A DNA stretch of 64,000 nt, taken from the NCBI GenBank assembly GCA_022709755.1, contig JAKLIF010000005.1:62001-126000 (forward strand), written 5' to 3'. Shown here piece by piece: positions 7,362 to 16,484 of this stretch. The notes under the pieces were generated by a model. It searched no databases, was not told where the DNA came from, and saw only the letters and a list, made by a program, of their open reading frames with translations. Position 1 is the stretch's first letter. Every line of letters starts with the position of its first letter. A program made the translations under genes and the position numbers. Origin of the DNA: Elusimicrobiota bacterium. Lineage in GTDB: Bacteria; Elusimicrobiota; Elusimicrobia; FEN-1173; JAKLIF01.

Positions 7362-9335
7362 ATGAGGAACAGCCGGTTCCGTCCATATCTCGCCGTCATC
7401 CTATCGGGTTTCACTCTCTGCCCGATGACCACCGGAAATCTCTGGGCCAAGGGGGGCGGGGCGGGAACAGCCCAGTTCCTGAAATTGAACCCGAGCGGCC
7501 GAGGGCTGGCCATGGGGAACGCCCAGACAGCGAGCGTGGACGATGTCCTCTCCAGTTTTTGGAACCCCGCCGCCGTCTCGAAGATCACGCAAACGGAGCT
7601 CGCTCTCTCCCATCGGAACCTCTATTCGGATGCCAACCACGACACGATCCTCTTCTCCCAGCCGACCCACCAGAAGGGAACCTTCTCTCTCGGAGGGGCT
7701 TTCATGCAGATCAACAAGATCGAGGGGTATGATGAGCATGACAACCCGACGACAGATGTTTCCGCCTCCGATAAATTGGCCATCCTCGGCTGGTCTCGCT
7801 CTTGGACGAATTTCCTCCTCCTCCCGGGACTCCACACGGGCGTCTCCCTGAAACTGTATCAGAAGACGCTGGGAGACCAATCCGCCATGACCTACCCCCT
7901 GGATGCCGGCTGCCTCTACGAGATCCAGGAGGGATTCCTGGAAAAGATGAACGTCGGGTTGACCCTTCAGAATTTCGGGCCTGGCATGAAATTCGTCGCC
8001 GAAAGCCAATCCCTTCCGTCTTCGGTGGGACTGGGATTATCCTACCCTTTTTTCTCGAACTCTCTCGTCGGAGCAATCGACGTGATCGCCCCGGCTGACA
8101 ACGCCACGTGCCTCAACGCCGGACTCGACTACCGGATCAATCCGACCTTCGCGATCCGGGTCGGTTACCAAGGGCAATACGACGTGGACACGGGATTGAC
8201 ATGCGGTTTCGGGATCGGGAACAAACGCCTCCATCTGGACTACGCCTTCATCCCCGCCGGCGATCTCGGCGGCATCCACAGCGTGAGCCTGAGTTTCAGG
8301 TTCGGACAGGCCTTCCGGCGATCCCAAGTGCTCAGCCAGATCCGACAGGCCTATGAGAACGCGGAGCGCTCCTATGTGGAAGGGCGGCTCCTGGATGCCA
8401 GCGTTCAATTGACGCAGATCATCGAGGTGGCTCCCTGGCATCGGCCCTCCAAATCGCTCCTGCAAAAGATCAAGAACGAATACAACGACCCCCGATCTCC
8501 CGAGAAGAAAGAACAGGCGCAGCTACAGATCGACGAACATTTCACCAAAGGAGTCGCTTTTTACCAACAGGATGAGTTCATCCTTGCCAAACGGGAATTC
8601 GAGACGATCCTGACCCTCCAGCCGGATCACGCCAGCTCCAAAACCTATCTCGATCACATCAACCAACAGTTCAGGGATTCCATCCAGCGGTTCTACGAGA
8701 TCGGCATGAACCATTTCGCCGCGAACCAGTTCAAAGAAGCCAAGGAATACTTCGAAAAAGTCCTCACGATCGACCCGGCCCATGCGGAGGCCAAGGAACA
8801 GCTGACCCGCGCGGTTAAACTCTCGTCGGAAAAGAAATCCCGCCAAAGAGACCAGATCGACCTATCCCCGGCGCGGGCCCAATATGCCACGGCCCTTTCC
8901 GCCTTCGAAAAACGTCAGTATGAGTTGGCTGTCGAGAAATTCAGGGAGGTGTTGCAGATCGATCCAGAAAACAAAGAGGCCCAGCGGTATCGGGCTCTCT
9001 CGATCGATCTGGTCTCCCAATCCGCCTTCGAACAGGCGTCCAAGGCCGCTCAGAGCGGGGACTGGGAAAAAGCCAAGGAACTATATGAAAAGACCCTGTC
9101 ATACAGGCCGGATTTCACCGAAGCCTCGACCGCCCTCGAAAAGGTGAAAAACCAGTTGGGGGAAAACACGAAAGTCACCTCCCAAAAATACTACCGCGAA
9201 GGGCTCAAGGGTTTCCTGGCGGGGGACAAACAGAAAGCCGTCGAACTCTGGCAAAAAGCGGTGGAACTGGACCCCACGAACGTCGAAGCCAAACGCGGTC
9301 TCGACCGAATCCTGAAAAAACCGACGCCCCAATAG
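7362..9335 (+). CDS. PorV/PorQ (UPF0164)-like outer-membrane barrel with C-terminal TPR repeats
   Basis: The 657-residue protein has a signal peptide (about 1-30). The next roughly 290 residues have the PorV/PorQ pattern: GTAQFLKLNPSGRGLAMG at the mature N-terminus, SSFWNPAAV, alternating amphipathic strands, and a final strand ending SLSFRFGQAF. From about residue 335 to the end come TPR-like helical repeats (for example AKREFETILTLQPDHASSK, AKEYFEKVLTIDPAHAEAK, AVEKFREVLQIDPENKEAQ, AVELWQKAVELDPTNVEAK). The barrel is expected in the outer membrane; the TPR tail would form a protein-binding surface. A fusion of this barrel to a long TPR domain is less usual than the stand-alone barrel. It is co-transcribed with the Ig-like gene, spacing 3 nt. 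Confidence 0.9.
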   Translation: MRNSRFRPYLAVILSGFTLCPMTTGNLWAKGGGAGTAQFLKLNPSGRGLAMGNAQTASVDDVLSSFWNPAAVSKITQTELALSHRNLYSDANHDTILFSQPTHQKGTFSLGGAFMQINKIEGYDEHDNPTTDVSASDKLAILGWSRSWTNFLLLPGLHTGVSLKLYQKTLGDQSAMTYPLDAGCLYEIQEGFLEKMNVGLTLQNFGPGMKFVAESQSLPSSVGLGLSYPFFSNSLVGAIDVIAPADNATCLNAGLDYRINPTFAIRVGYQGQYDVDTGLTCGFGIGNKRLHLDYAFIPAGDLGGIHSVSLSFRFGQAFRRSQVLSQIRQAYENAERSYVEGRLLDASVQLTQIIEVAPWHRPSKSLLQKIKNEYNDPRSPEKKEQAQLQIDEHFTKGVAFYQQDEFILAKREFETILTLQPDHASSKTYLDHINQQFRDSIQRFYEIGMNHFAANQFKEAKEYFEKVLTIDPAHAEAKEQLTRAVKLSSEKKSRQRDQIDLSPARAQYATALSAFEKRQYELAVEKFREVLQIDPENKEAQRYRALSIDLVSQSAFEQASKAAQSGDWEKAKELYEKTLSYRPDFTEASTALEKVKNQLGENTKVTSQKYYREGLKGFLAGDKQKAVELWQKAVELDPTNVEAKRGLDRILKKPTPQ

Positions 9336-9347
9336 GGCATCCCCATC

Positions 9348-9376
9348 TTGCATTTTCTGTCAACTCTTTGTACGAT
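9348..9376 (+). promoter_or_regulatory. Possible sigma-70 promoter for the efflux/TPR operon
   Basis: TTGCAT (9348-9353) and TACGAT (9371-9376) are separated by exactly 17 nt. The match to consensus is modest in both boxes. It sits in the 124-nt gap after the PorV/TPR gene and would give a leader of about 75 nt containing a short hairpin (CACCC 9406-9410 with GGGTG 9414-9418) before the response regulator at 9460. Confidence 0.4.
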
Positions 9377-9459
9377 TAGAGACCATGTAACTACTTATAA
9401 GGACTCACCCTCGGGGTGGGATGCGTGTCACCATGATGAGTTCTGACGGAGGCCACCGA

Positions 9460-9843
9460 ATGGAACAACCTTTCACAGAGAAAATATTGGTCATCGACGA
9501 TGACCCCAGCATCGCGGAATTGATCTCGGACTTCTGTTCGGAGATGGGTTATACGACCCAAGTCATCACGGACAGCAATCAAGCGGTGGAATATGCCAAG
9601 AACACGAAGCCCAGCCTGATCACCCTCGACCTGCAGATGCCCAATGTCGACGGATTCGAAGTACTTAAACTGCTCAAAAGCACCCCCGAAACACAGCACA
9701 TCCCCGTCTTGATCGTCTCCATCCTGGCCAGCGAAGCGGAACGACAAGGTCTCCTCTCCGCCGCGCAAGCGATCCTGACAAAACCGATCAACTTCCGGAA
9801 GCTCAAAGACAAAGTCGACCACTACATGAAGGAAATGAAATAG
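9460..9843 (+). CDS. Single-domain (CheY-like) response regulator
   Basis: I choose ATG 9460 rather than 9421 because GGAGG (9448-9452) lies 7 nt before it. This gives 127 residues starting MEQPFTEKILVIDDD. The protein is a lone receiver domain with D13-D15, phospho-acceptor D57 (SLITLDLQMPNVDG), Ser in the Thr position (IVSIL) and the conserved Lys in LTKPIN. There is no output domain, so it probably works by protein contact or as a phosphorelay intermediate. It heads the run TPR protein, AMIN-TolC, RND, RND. No dedicated kinase is adjacent; the kinases at 1141 or 4297 are possible donors. Confidence 0.93.
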   Translation: MEQPFTEKILVIDDDPSIAELISDFCSEMGYTTQVITDSNQAVEYAKNTKPSLITLDLQMPNVDGFEVLKLLKSTPETQHIPVLIVSILASEAERQGLLSAAQAILTKPINFRKLKDKVDHYMKEMK

Positions 9844-9868
9844 GCTCCCACGCCCTTTTTGTGACCGG

Positions 9869-11203
9869 ATGTTTCCTTCATTGTCCATTCCTCCTGCACC
9901 GCATCGCCTCCTGACGGGCGGATTTCTCCTGTTGACCCTCGTCCTCTCCTTCGCCAAATCCGGGGAGGGAAAATCGGCGCGCTTCCAAAACCTGGTGACT
10001 CCGGACCAAATGCTCGAGCAGGCGATGGAATATCTTCTCGAAGACAACTATGCCGATGCGATCCCCCTTTTCAAGGAAGTCCTTCAAAACGACCGGAAGA
10101 ACCAGATCGCCCGAGAGGCGATGGAACGCGCCATCAAACGGAAAAAACAGATCGAGAAATCCCGGATCGAATATGAGAAACCGGCCCTGGCCGCCGCCAA
10201 ACGTCATTATGCACTGGCCGAATGGGTGGAAGCCATCAATCGGCTTCAGGACATCTTGAAACGGGTTCCCGACCACACAAAAGCCCACAAACTCCTGGTC
10301 TCCATCCAAAAAGAGGTAACCAAGCTCCATCAGAAGGAGAAACCGAATACCATCAATTGGTTTTTCACGAAAGGAGTCCTGGCCTATCTGGACAAGGACT
10401 GGTTCCTGGCGATCCAGATGTGGGACAATGTGTATGCGTTCGACCCCAACAGGGTCTTCCTCCTCAACGATATCAACCACGCCAAGCAGAAGCTTGAAGA
10501 GCAACAAAAAGACGAGCGCATCAAGATCTATTCAGGAGTCGCCTGGGACCATATGCGCAAGAGGAAATATGTCGACGCGAAACTGGCCTGGGATGAAATC
10601 TTGAAATTCGATCCGGAGAACATCGAAGCGAAAGAGGGATCCAAGGCCGCCGAAGAGGGATTGGAGCGCGAGACGATTCGGACCAGGGCCGACGAGGCCC
10701 AACAGATGACCCAGGAAGCCATCGAGAGTTATATCGACAAGGATTTCAAGAAATCGAGCGACCTCTGGGCCCGCATCCTGGAGTATGATCCCGGCAACGA
10801 CGTGGCCAAGGATTACCTAAAGAGGATCGAAGAAAGCAAGAATTCCCCGAAGTATTATTCTGCGGGATACAAACCCTTCACGATCCCGACCCAATCGTCG
10901 GACAGCGGATACAAGAAAGCGTTGGATTTCATCAACGGGGAGCGCTATGCCGACGCGATCTACCAGCTTGAAAAATTCACCCGCAACAATCCGGATCACC
11001 TCAAAGCCAAGGAACTCCTGGAGAACACGCGGCAAACCCAGCAGGAATTGGCCGAACGCCTCTATAAATCGGGACTCACATCCTATTCGCAGGGCAACCC
11101 CGGTGAAGCCATCAAATCCTGGCGGGAAGCGTTACGGATTCACCCCGAGTATCAGAAAGCGCGCCAAGCCCTCATCAAGGCTCTCGTTGAGGCCAAAAAA
11201 TGA
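9869..11203 (+). CDS. Secreted or membrane-anchored TPR-repeat protein
   Basis: The 444-residue protein has an N-terminal hydrophobic segment (about 15-30, GGFLLLTLVLSF) that serves as signal peptide or anchor. The remainder is helical and consists of repeated units of TPR type (for example YADAIPLFKEVLQNDRKNQIA, WVEAINRLQDILKRVPDHTKA, YVDAKLAWDEILKFDPENIEA, PGEAIKSWREALRIHPEYQKA). I see about eight degenerate copies. Such proteins usually act as periplasmic scaffolds. Its final codon overlaps the ATG of the AMIN-TolC gene (ATGA, 11200-11203), so it is likely made in step with the export channel. No catalytic motif is visible. Confidence 0.9.
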   Translation: MFPSLSIPPAPHRLLTGGFLLLTLVLSFAKSGEGKSARFQNLVTPDQMLEQAMEYLLEDNYADAIPLFKEVLQNDRKNQIAREAMERAIKRKKQIEKSRIEYEKPALAAAKRHYALAEWVEAINRLQDILKRVPDHTKAHKLLVSIQKEVTKLHQKEKPNTINWFFTKGVLAYLDKDWFLAIQMWDNVYAFDPNRVFLLNDINHAKQKLEEQQKDERIKIYSGVAWDHMRKRKYVDAKLAWDEILKFDPENIEAKEGSKAAEEGLERETIRTRADEAQQMTQEAIESYIDKDFKKSSDLWARILEYDPGNDVAKDYLKRIEESKNSPKYYSAGYKPFTIPTQSSDSGYKKALDFINGERYADAIYQLEKFTRNNPDHLKAKELLENTRQTQQELAERLYKSGLTSYSQGNPGEAIKSWREALRIHPEYQKARQALIKALVEAKK

Positions 11204-13098
11204 TTTCCCATAAAACATCCTCTGTCCTATTCTTCGCAGCGACCTGTTTCTTATTCACGCAGGGGACCGTTCAATCGGCCGACTGGGTCACGGGATTGGA
11301 TCCGAACGCGAACATCGTCGAGACGATCAGCGTCGAAGAAGCGCGCGGCGAGGCCAAGGTGATGATCCAGAGCGCACAGCCGCTCAAATACAAGGACATC
11401 CGCCAGACGGAAGCAAACCAGATTTCGATCTACTTCTCGGATCCCGTCTATTGCCAGCGGGGTCCGATCGAAAAATTGAAGGGGAAAATGGTGTCGGAGA
11501 TCCGTTACGGATATCCCGACACCCCGAAAACCGGGCAAGAAAAAGCCAAGCGCCTGGAATACATTCTGATCAAACTGACGCAGACCGTCGCCTATACCGT
11601 CACACAAAAAGATTGGATACTCGCCATCGACATCACCCCTCGGTCCGTCTGGAAAAGGAACCTGGTCTCGCCGGAAAAGACCAAAGACCTGGTCGACATC
11701 CCGAAGAAGAAACCGGAGACGCTGGCGGTCCTCCCCGCCAACCCGTCGCTCGACGATTTCCTGAACATCGGCCTCTCCAACTACGGTCCCCTCAAGATCG
11801 CCCGAGAGGAATTAAAACTCTCCAAGATCAAGTTATGGGAAGCCCGGCGCACTCTCCTCCCCTCGGTGACCGGAAAATACGAGCTTTCCAACGGCACGAT
11901 GCTTCAAGACCCCAACAAACCGGATGACGATTCCGATTTTCGCCGGAAAGAGATCGGTGTCCAGGGAGGCCAACCCATCTTCCAGAGCGGCCGGCTCTAC
12001 TACTCGCTCCGCCAAGCCAGTTCCCAACGAACCGCGTCGGAGCACAACGTCGAGAAAGCCCGGCAGGAGATCATCTTCGAAGTCAAGAAGGCTTATTACA
12101 ACCTGATCAAGACACAGAACTCGCTGAAGGCCCGGCGCGATCTCATGACCCGCTGCGAGAAGATCATTCAACTCATCCGGAAGAAGAAGGCTCTTGAATT
12201 GGTCACGGAAGTGGACCTGATGGCGGCCGAATCGAATTACAGCCAGATTTCATACCGGACGCTCTCCGACGACAAGGACCATGAGATCGCCCGCCTCAAG
12301 ATGATGGCTCTCCTGAACATCGACACTCCGTTGCCGGATGAGGTCGCCGAACCGATCGAAGCGCTGGACGCACGCAGTCTCCCGGACATCCCGGTCCCCG
12401 TGAACATGCTCTTGGAACAGGCCTATCGGCACCGGCCGGATTGGCTGGCCACGGAATTCACCGCGATGTTCCATGAATACGGGGAAAAAGCCACCAAGGC
12501 CGAAGGGCGTCTCCGGATCGACGCCAGCGGTTTCGTCGGAAAGTCGGGCGGCGCCTTCCAGAACCAGGAATTACAACTCCGGTCCAGTTGGAACGTGGGC
12601 GTGCAGGCCAAGATGTCTTTTATGGGGAATTCCCTGTCCGGATCGGGCACGTCCGAGAAGACCAGCCCGGACCTGGGCGAAACATCGAGGACAAAAACCT
12701 CCGCTCGCACGGCCAACGTCGGCCTCTTGGACGGTCTGACCTATCTCGCCAGCCGGAAGCAGGCTTATATCGGCAAAGAGAAAGCGCGCATGGAACAGGA
12801 ACAGACTCGTCGAAACGTCGAGGTCGAGGTCAAGGAAGCTTTCTTCAATTATGAGAAAGCCCGTCTCCAGCTGATGAGCGCCCAAAAGGAGTATGATTAC
12901 AGGAAGAAAGACCTGGAGATCACCCGCCAGAAAGACCGGATGAACCTGGCCGAACCCCTGCAAGTGCTTCAATCCGAATCCTCTTTCACGGAAGCCGTCT
13001 CCAATTTTGAGGAAGCCGTGGCCTTCTACCGAGTCTCACTGGCCACGATTGAGAAATCCATCGGGATCCCCATCGAAACCATCTTCCAGAACCGTTAG
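11200..13098 (+). CDS. TolC-family outer-membrane channel with N-terminal AMIN-like domain
   Basis: The 632-residue protein has a signal peptide (about 1-28, ending QSADW). Residues about 35-150 form a beta-rich AMIN-like domain (AKVMIQSAQPLKYKDI, NQISIYFSDPV, ILIKLTQTVAYTV, WILAIDITP), a module known to bind envelope or peptidoglycan components. From about 180 on, two outer-membrane efflux (OEP) repeats follow (LARREELK-type start PLKIAREELKLSKIKLWEAR, then ARQEIIFEVKKAYYNLI, and later VEVKEAFFNYEKARLQL, ending EKSIGIPIETIF). The first half should anchor or localise the channel and the second half forms the trimeric tunnel used by the RND pumps encoded 2 nt downstream. TolC proteins normally lack the AMIN domain, so this is a fusion. 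Confidence 0.9.
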   Translation: MISHKTSSVLFFAATCFLFTQGTVQSADWVTGLDPNANIVETISVEEARGEAKVMIQSAQPLKYKDIRQTEANQISIYFSDPVYCQRGPIEKLKGKMVSEIRYGYPDTPKTGQEKAKRLEYILIKLTQTVAYTVTQKDWILAIDITPRSVWKRNLVSPEKTKDLVDIPKKKPETLAVLPANPSLDDFLNIGLSNYGPLKIAREELKLSKIKLWEARRTLLPSVTGKYELSNGTMLQDPNKPDDDSDFRRKEIGVQGGQPIFQSGRLYYSLRQASSQRTASEHNVEKARQEIIFEVKKAYYNLIKTQNSLKARRDLMTRCEKIIQLIRKKKALELVTEVDLMAAESNYSQISYRTLSDDKDHEIARLKMMALLNIDTPLPDEVAEPIEALDARSLPDIPVPVNMLLEQAYRHRPDWLATEFTAMFHEYGEKATKAEGRLRIDASGFVGKSGGAFQNQELQLRSSWNVGVQAKMSFMGNSLSGSGTSEKTSPDLGETSRTKTSARTANVGLLDGLTYLASRKQAYIGKEKARMEQEQTRRNVEVEVKEAFFNYEKARLQLMSAQKEYDYRKKDLEITRQKDRMNLAEPLQVLQSESSFTEAVSNFEEAVAFYRVSLATIEKSIGIPIETIFQNR

Positions 13099-13100
13099 AC

Positions 13101-16100
13101 ATGGGCGCCGCCTCCTTTTTCGTCAAAAGACCTGTCACCACCACCATGATCTACATGGGCGTGGTGCTCATCGGCGGCATCTCCTGGATCTTGATGCCCC
13201 GAGAACTCTTCCCGAGCATCTCCTTTCCCCAACTGACCGTTGTCACCCGTTACGGGAACGCCGCCCCCGAAGAGATGGAGAACCTGATCACCAAGGTGAT
13301 CGAGGAATCCGTCGGCACCGTCCCGAACCTGAAGCGTGTCCGCTCCATCTCCAAAGAGGGCGTTTCCCTGGTGACTCTGGAGTTCAACTGGGGAACCGAC
13401 ATGGGGTTCGCCCACCTTTCCGCCCGGGAGAAAATCGATCAGATCAAGGACCGCCTGCCGAACGAAGCCGACGAACCGATCATCCAACGCCACAACCCGT
13501 TCGCCCATCCCATCATGATCTTCTCCGTCACGGGGGAAATGAACCTGGCCGGTTTGACCGACATCAGCAAGAAAGTCCTGAAACAACGCCTTGAAAAAGT
13601 GGTGGGGGTGGCCTCGGCGGCCATCAGCGGCGGCGCCGAGAGGGAAATACTCGTCGACATCGACCGGGGGAGGATGGACGCCTCCAAAGTCTCCATCTCG
13701 GCCGTCGTCGACGCTCTGCGAACGTCGAACGTCAACTACCCCGCAGGGACCACTCAGGGAAAATTCTACGAATATCTGGTGCGGACGATGGGCGAGTTCA
13801 AAAGCATCGATGAGATCGGGCAGACGGTCATCTTGGTCGAAAAACCCCCGGAAGAATATGAACGGAAAGAGATGGACGCGACGAGGTCCAACCGCCCCAA
13901 GCAACAGCGCCTTGTCCACCTCGGCGAGATCGGGGTCATCAACGACACGTTCAAGGAGACATCCAGCTACTCGCGCTATCAAGGCAAAGAAAACGTCTCC
14001 ATCTCCATACAGAAACAGGCGGACGCCAATACCATCACCACCGCCAAACGTGTCCGCGCCGCGATGGAGGAACTCTCCGGCAGTCTCCCCAAGAACGTCA
14101 AAGTGGAACTGGTCTACGATGAATCCATCTTCATAACGACGGCCGTCAACGGCGTTTTCACCGACGGATTCACCGGCAGTATCCTGGCATTCATCGTGCT
14201 CTATTTCTTCCTCAAGAGCGTGGGAGACGCCCTCATCGTCAGCGTCGCCATCCCCATGTCGGCTCTCCTCATCTTCGTCTCCATGTATTTCAAGGGGATC
14301 AGCATCAACATGCTGTCGTTGGCCGGCCTGGGACTGGCCATCGGCAACCTCGTCGACAACTCCATCGTCGTGGTGGAAAACACGGCCCGGTTGAGGAGCC
14401 AGGGAGGCGACATCGTCCAAGGAGCCATTGATTCGGCCGACGAAGTGGGAAATTCAATGGTCACCTCCGCCTTGACGAACGTGGCCGTCATCCTCCCGTT
14501 GCTTTTCGCCAAAGGCGTCGCCCAACAACTGTTCATGGACCTGTTCTTCGCCTCCGTGGGCGCGTCCATCGTCTCCATGCTCGTGTCCTTGACGCTGATA
14601 CCCCGGCTGGCGGCGCATCCCGTCCGGATCCCCGAATTTTTGAAATTCTGGAAACGCCGAAAAGACACGGAGCCGGATCCCGTCGAAGAGATCCCCCGGA
14701 TGGGAGAGGTTCGCCCCGCCGAGGGACCGTCTTTTTGGCGACCTTTCAAACGGGCTTTTGTTTTCTTCAAAAATGGTCTTTCCGATGACTCTTTGGACCG
14801 CATCATCGCCAAATACCAGACGATCCTCAGTTGGGTGCTGGATCATTCCAAGAAAACGATGATCATCGTCTTCGGCCTCCTCATCTTCAGTTTCGTCATC
14901 CTGGCAATCCATGAAAAAACGTTCATGCCCAAATTCGACCAGGGGCAATTCATGATCCGGCTCGACATGCCGGTCGGCACGCGCCTGGAGGTGACCAACC
15001 GCGTCATGGAACGGATCGAGAGTGTCCTCGCCCAGGTCCCCGGGGTCAAGGACGTCACCGCCAACGTCGGATCCAGCACCAGCGAAGCCATCGAAGCCCT
15101 GGGAGCCCATCAGGGGCAATCCATCATCAATCTGGAGCGGGAGAAGACCAAACGCTCCACCGAAGACGTCATCGCCGATTTAAAAAAACTTCTCGACAAA
15201 ACCGACTTGGAAGGCGGCGAGGTCCAATACATCCTGCAGGACAGCATCCTCTCGACGGCCTTCGAGACATCCGCCCCCATTGTCGTCGAGATCAAAGGCC
15301 CCGATTTGGTGACTCTCAAGAAGATATCAACGGATCTGACCCAGGAATTGCAAAACATCCGCGGCATCTACGGCATCAAAAGCAGTTTCGCTCTTCCCTC
15401 CGCCGAGACACGGGTCACCATCGAGAAAGACCGGGCTTCCGCCTATCAACTCTCGGTCTCCGACATCGCCCGCACCGCCCTCATCGGGATCAAGGGATAC
15501 ATCGCGACCACTTTCAAGGAATCGGGGCAGGAGATCGACGTGCGGGTCCAACTCCGCGCCGAAGACCGGTCCCAATGGGACGACATCCGCCGGCTCACCG
15601 TGAAAGCACCGAGCGGGGTGATGGTCCCCCTGGCGGAGGTGGCCAATTTGGAGCTGGCGCGCGGGCCGAGCGAGATCAAGCACCTGGACCAGCAACGCGC
15701 CATCCTTCTCACCGCCAACGTGTTGAAACGGAGCGTGGCGGATGTGATCCTGGACGTCAAAAAGACGTTGGCCTCCTATCAACACCTGTCCGATTACAAC
15801 ATCACGCTGACCGGAGAAAGCGCCCAGATGAAAGAATCGTTCGGAGGCCTTTCGATCGCCATGATCATGTCGGCCCTCCTGATCTACATGATCATGGCCG
15901 CCGAATTCGAATCGTTCGGGCAACCCCTCCTGATCATGACCACGGTCCCGTTCTGCATCGTCGGCGTCGCCCTCACGCTCTTCGTCACGCGCATCCCGTT
16001 GAGCGCTCCGGTCATGCTCGGCACCATCATCCTGGGAGGGCTGGTGGTCAACAACGGGATCATCCTCATCGATTTCATGAACCAGATCCGGGAGGAGGGG

Positions 16101-16403
16101 GAAACCGACCTCCGGAAAGTCGTCATGCAAGGGGGATCCACCCGTTTCCGCCCCATCATCATGACCATGCTCGTTTCCGTCCTCGGCGTATTGCCGATGG
16201 CGTTGGGACTCTCGGAAGGATCCGAACTCTCCTCGCCGATGGCGACCATCACCTTCGGAGGACTCTTCATTTCGGCGTGTCTGTCCTTGTTCTTCATCCC
16301 CTTCCTCTACTATCACTTTGAGACATGGCAACTCGCCCACGCGGACGAAACCCCGGAAGATACGCCACCCGATTCCGACGAACAAACTCCGGAATCGACC
16401 TAA
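13101..16403 (+). CDS. RND-family (AcrB/HAE1-type) efflux permease, first of two
   Basis: The 1100-residue protein starts 2 nt after the TolC gene. It shows the duplicated RND plan: TM1 near residues 15-33, a large periplasmic porter loop, TM2-6, a cytoplasmic linker (about 505-565, rich in E, P and R), TM7, a second large loop and TM8-12. The TM4 proton-relay region reads GNLVDNSIVVVENTARL (about 415-430): one Asp followed by Asn in place of the Asp pair of AcrB. Substrate cannot be told from sequence; drugs, lipids or secreted metabolites are all possible. The gene next to it encodes a second, divergent permease, which raises the possibility of a heteromeric pump as in MdtBC. Confidence 0.95.
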   Translation: MGAASFFVKRPVTTTMIYMGVVLIGGISWILMPRELFPSISFPQLTVVTRYGNAAPEEMENLITKVIEESVGTVPNLKRVRSISKEGVSLVTLEFNWGTDMGFAHLSAREKIDQIKDRLPNEADEPIIQRHNPFAHPIMIFSVTGEMNLAGLTDISKKVLKQRLEKVVGVASAAISGGAEREILVDIDRGRMDASKVSISAVVDALRTSNVNYPAGTTQGKFYEYLVRTMGEFKSIDEIGQTVILVEKPPEEYERKEMDATRSNRPKQQRLVHLGEIGVINDTFKETSSYSRYQGKENVSISIQKQADANTITTAKRVRAAMEELSGSLPKNVKVELVYDESIFITTAVNGVFTDGFTGSILAFIVLYFFLKSVGDALIVSVAIPMSALLIFVSMYFKGISINMLSLAGLGLAIGNLVDNSIVVVENTARLRSQGGDIVQGAIDSADEVGNSMVTSALTNVAVILPLLFAKGVAQQLFMDLFFASVGASIVSMLVSLTLIPRLAAHPVRIPEFLKFWKRRKDTEPDPVEEIPRMGEVRPAEGPSFWRPFKRAFVFFKNGLSDDSLDRIIAKYQTILSWVLDHSKKTMIIVFGLLIFSFVILAIHEKTFMPKFDQGQFMIRLDMPVGTRLEVTNRVMERIESVLAQVPGVKDVTANVGSSTSEAIEALGAHQGQSIINLEREKTKRSTEDVIADLKKLLDKTDLEGGEVQYILQDSILSTAFETSAPIVVEIKGPDLVTLKKISTDLTQELQNIRGIYGIKSSFALPSAETRVTIEKDRASAYQLSVSDIARTALIGIKGYIATTFKESGQEIDVRVQLRAEDRSQWDDIRRLTVKAPSGVMVPLAEVANLELARGPSEIKHLDQQRAILLTANVLKRSVADVILDVKKTLASYQHLSDYNITLTGESAQMKESFGGLSIAMIMSALLIYMIMAAEFESFGQPLLIMTTVPFCIVGVALTLFVTRIPLSAPVMLGTIILGGLVVNNGIILIDFMNQIREEGETDLRKVVMQGGSTRFRPIIMTMLVSVLGVLPMALGLSEGSELSSPMATITFGGLFISACLSLFFIPFLYYHFETWQLAHADETPEDTPPDSDEQTPEST

Positions 16404-16484
16404 TATCCAGCGCATCATGGGTATTATCCCGAAAGTCCCTCATTTTCCACACATCCTGATCTCCGCTGACGCACGTCACTCCCC

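Noticed and set aside
9406-9418. Short hairpin CACCC/GGGTG before the response regulator at 9460, considered as a riboswitch or terminator
   Set aside because: Only five base pairs and no T-tract or conserved riboswitch core; too small to interpret.
13095-14420. A 441-codon minus-strand open frame opposite the first RND permease
   Set aside because: The plus-strand frame is an unmistakable RND permease; the minus frame is acidic low-complexity text.
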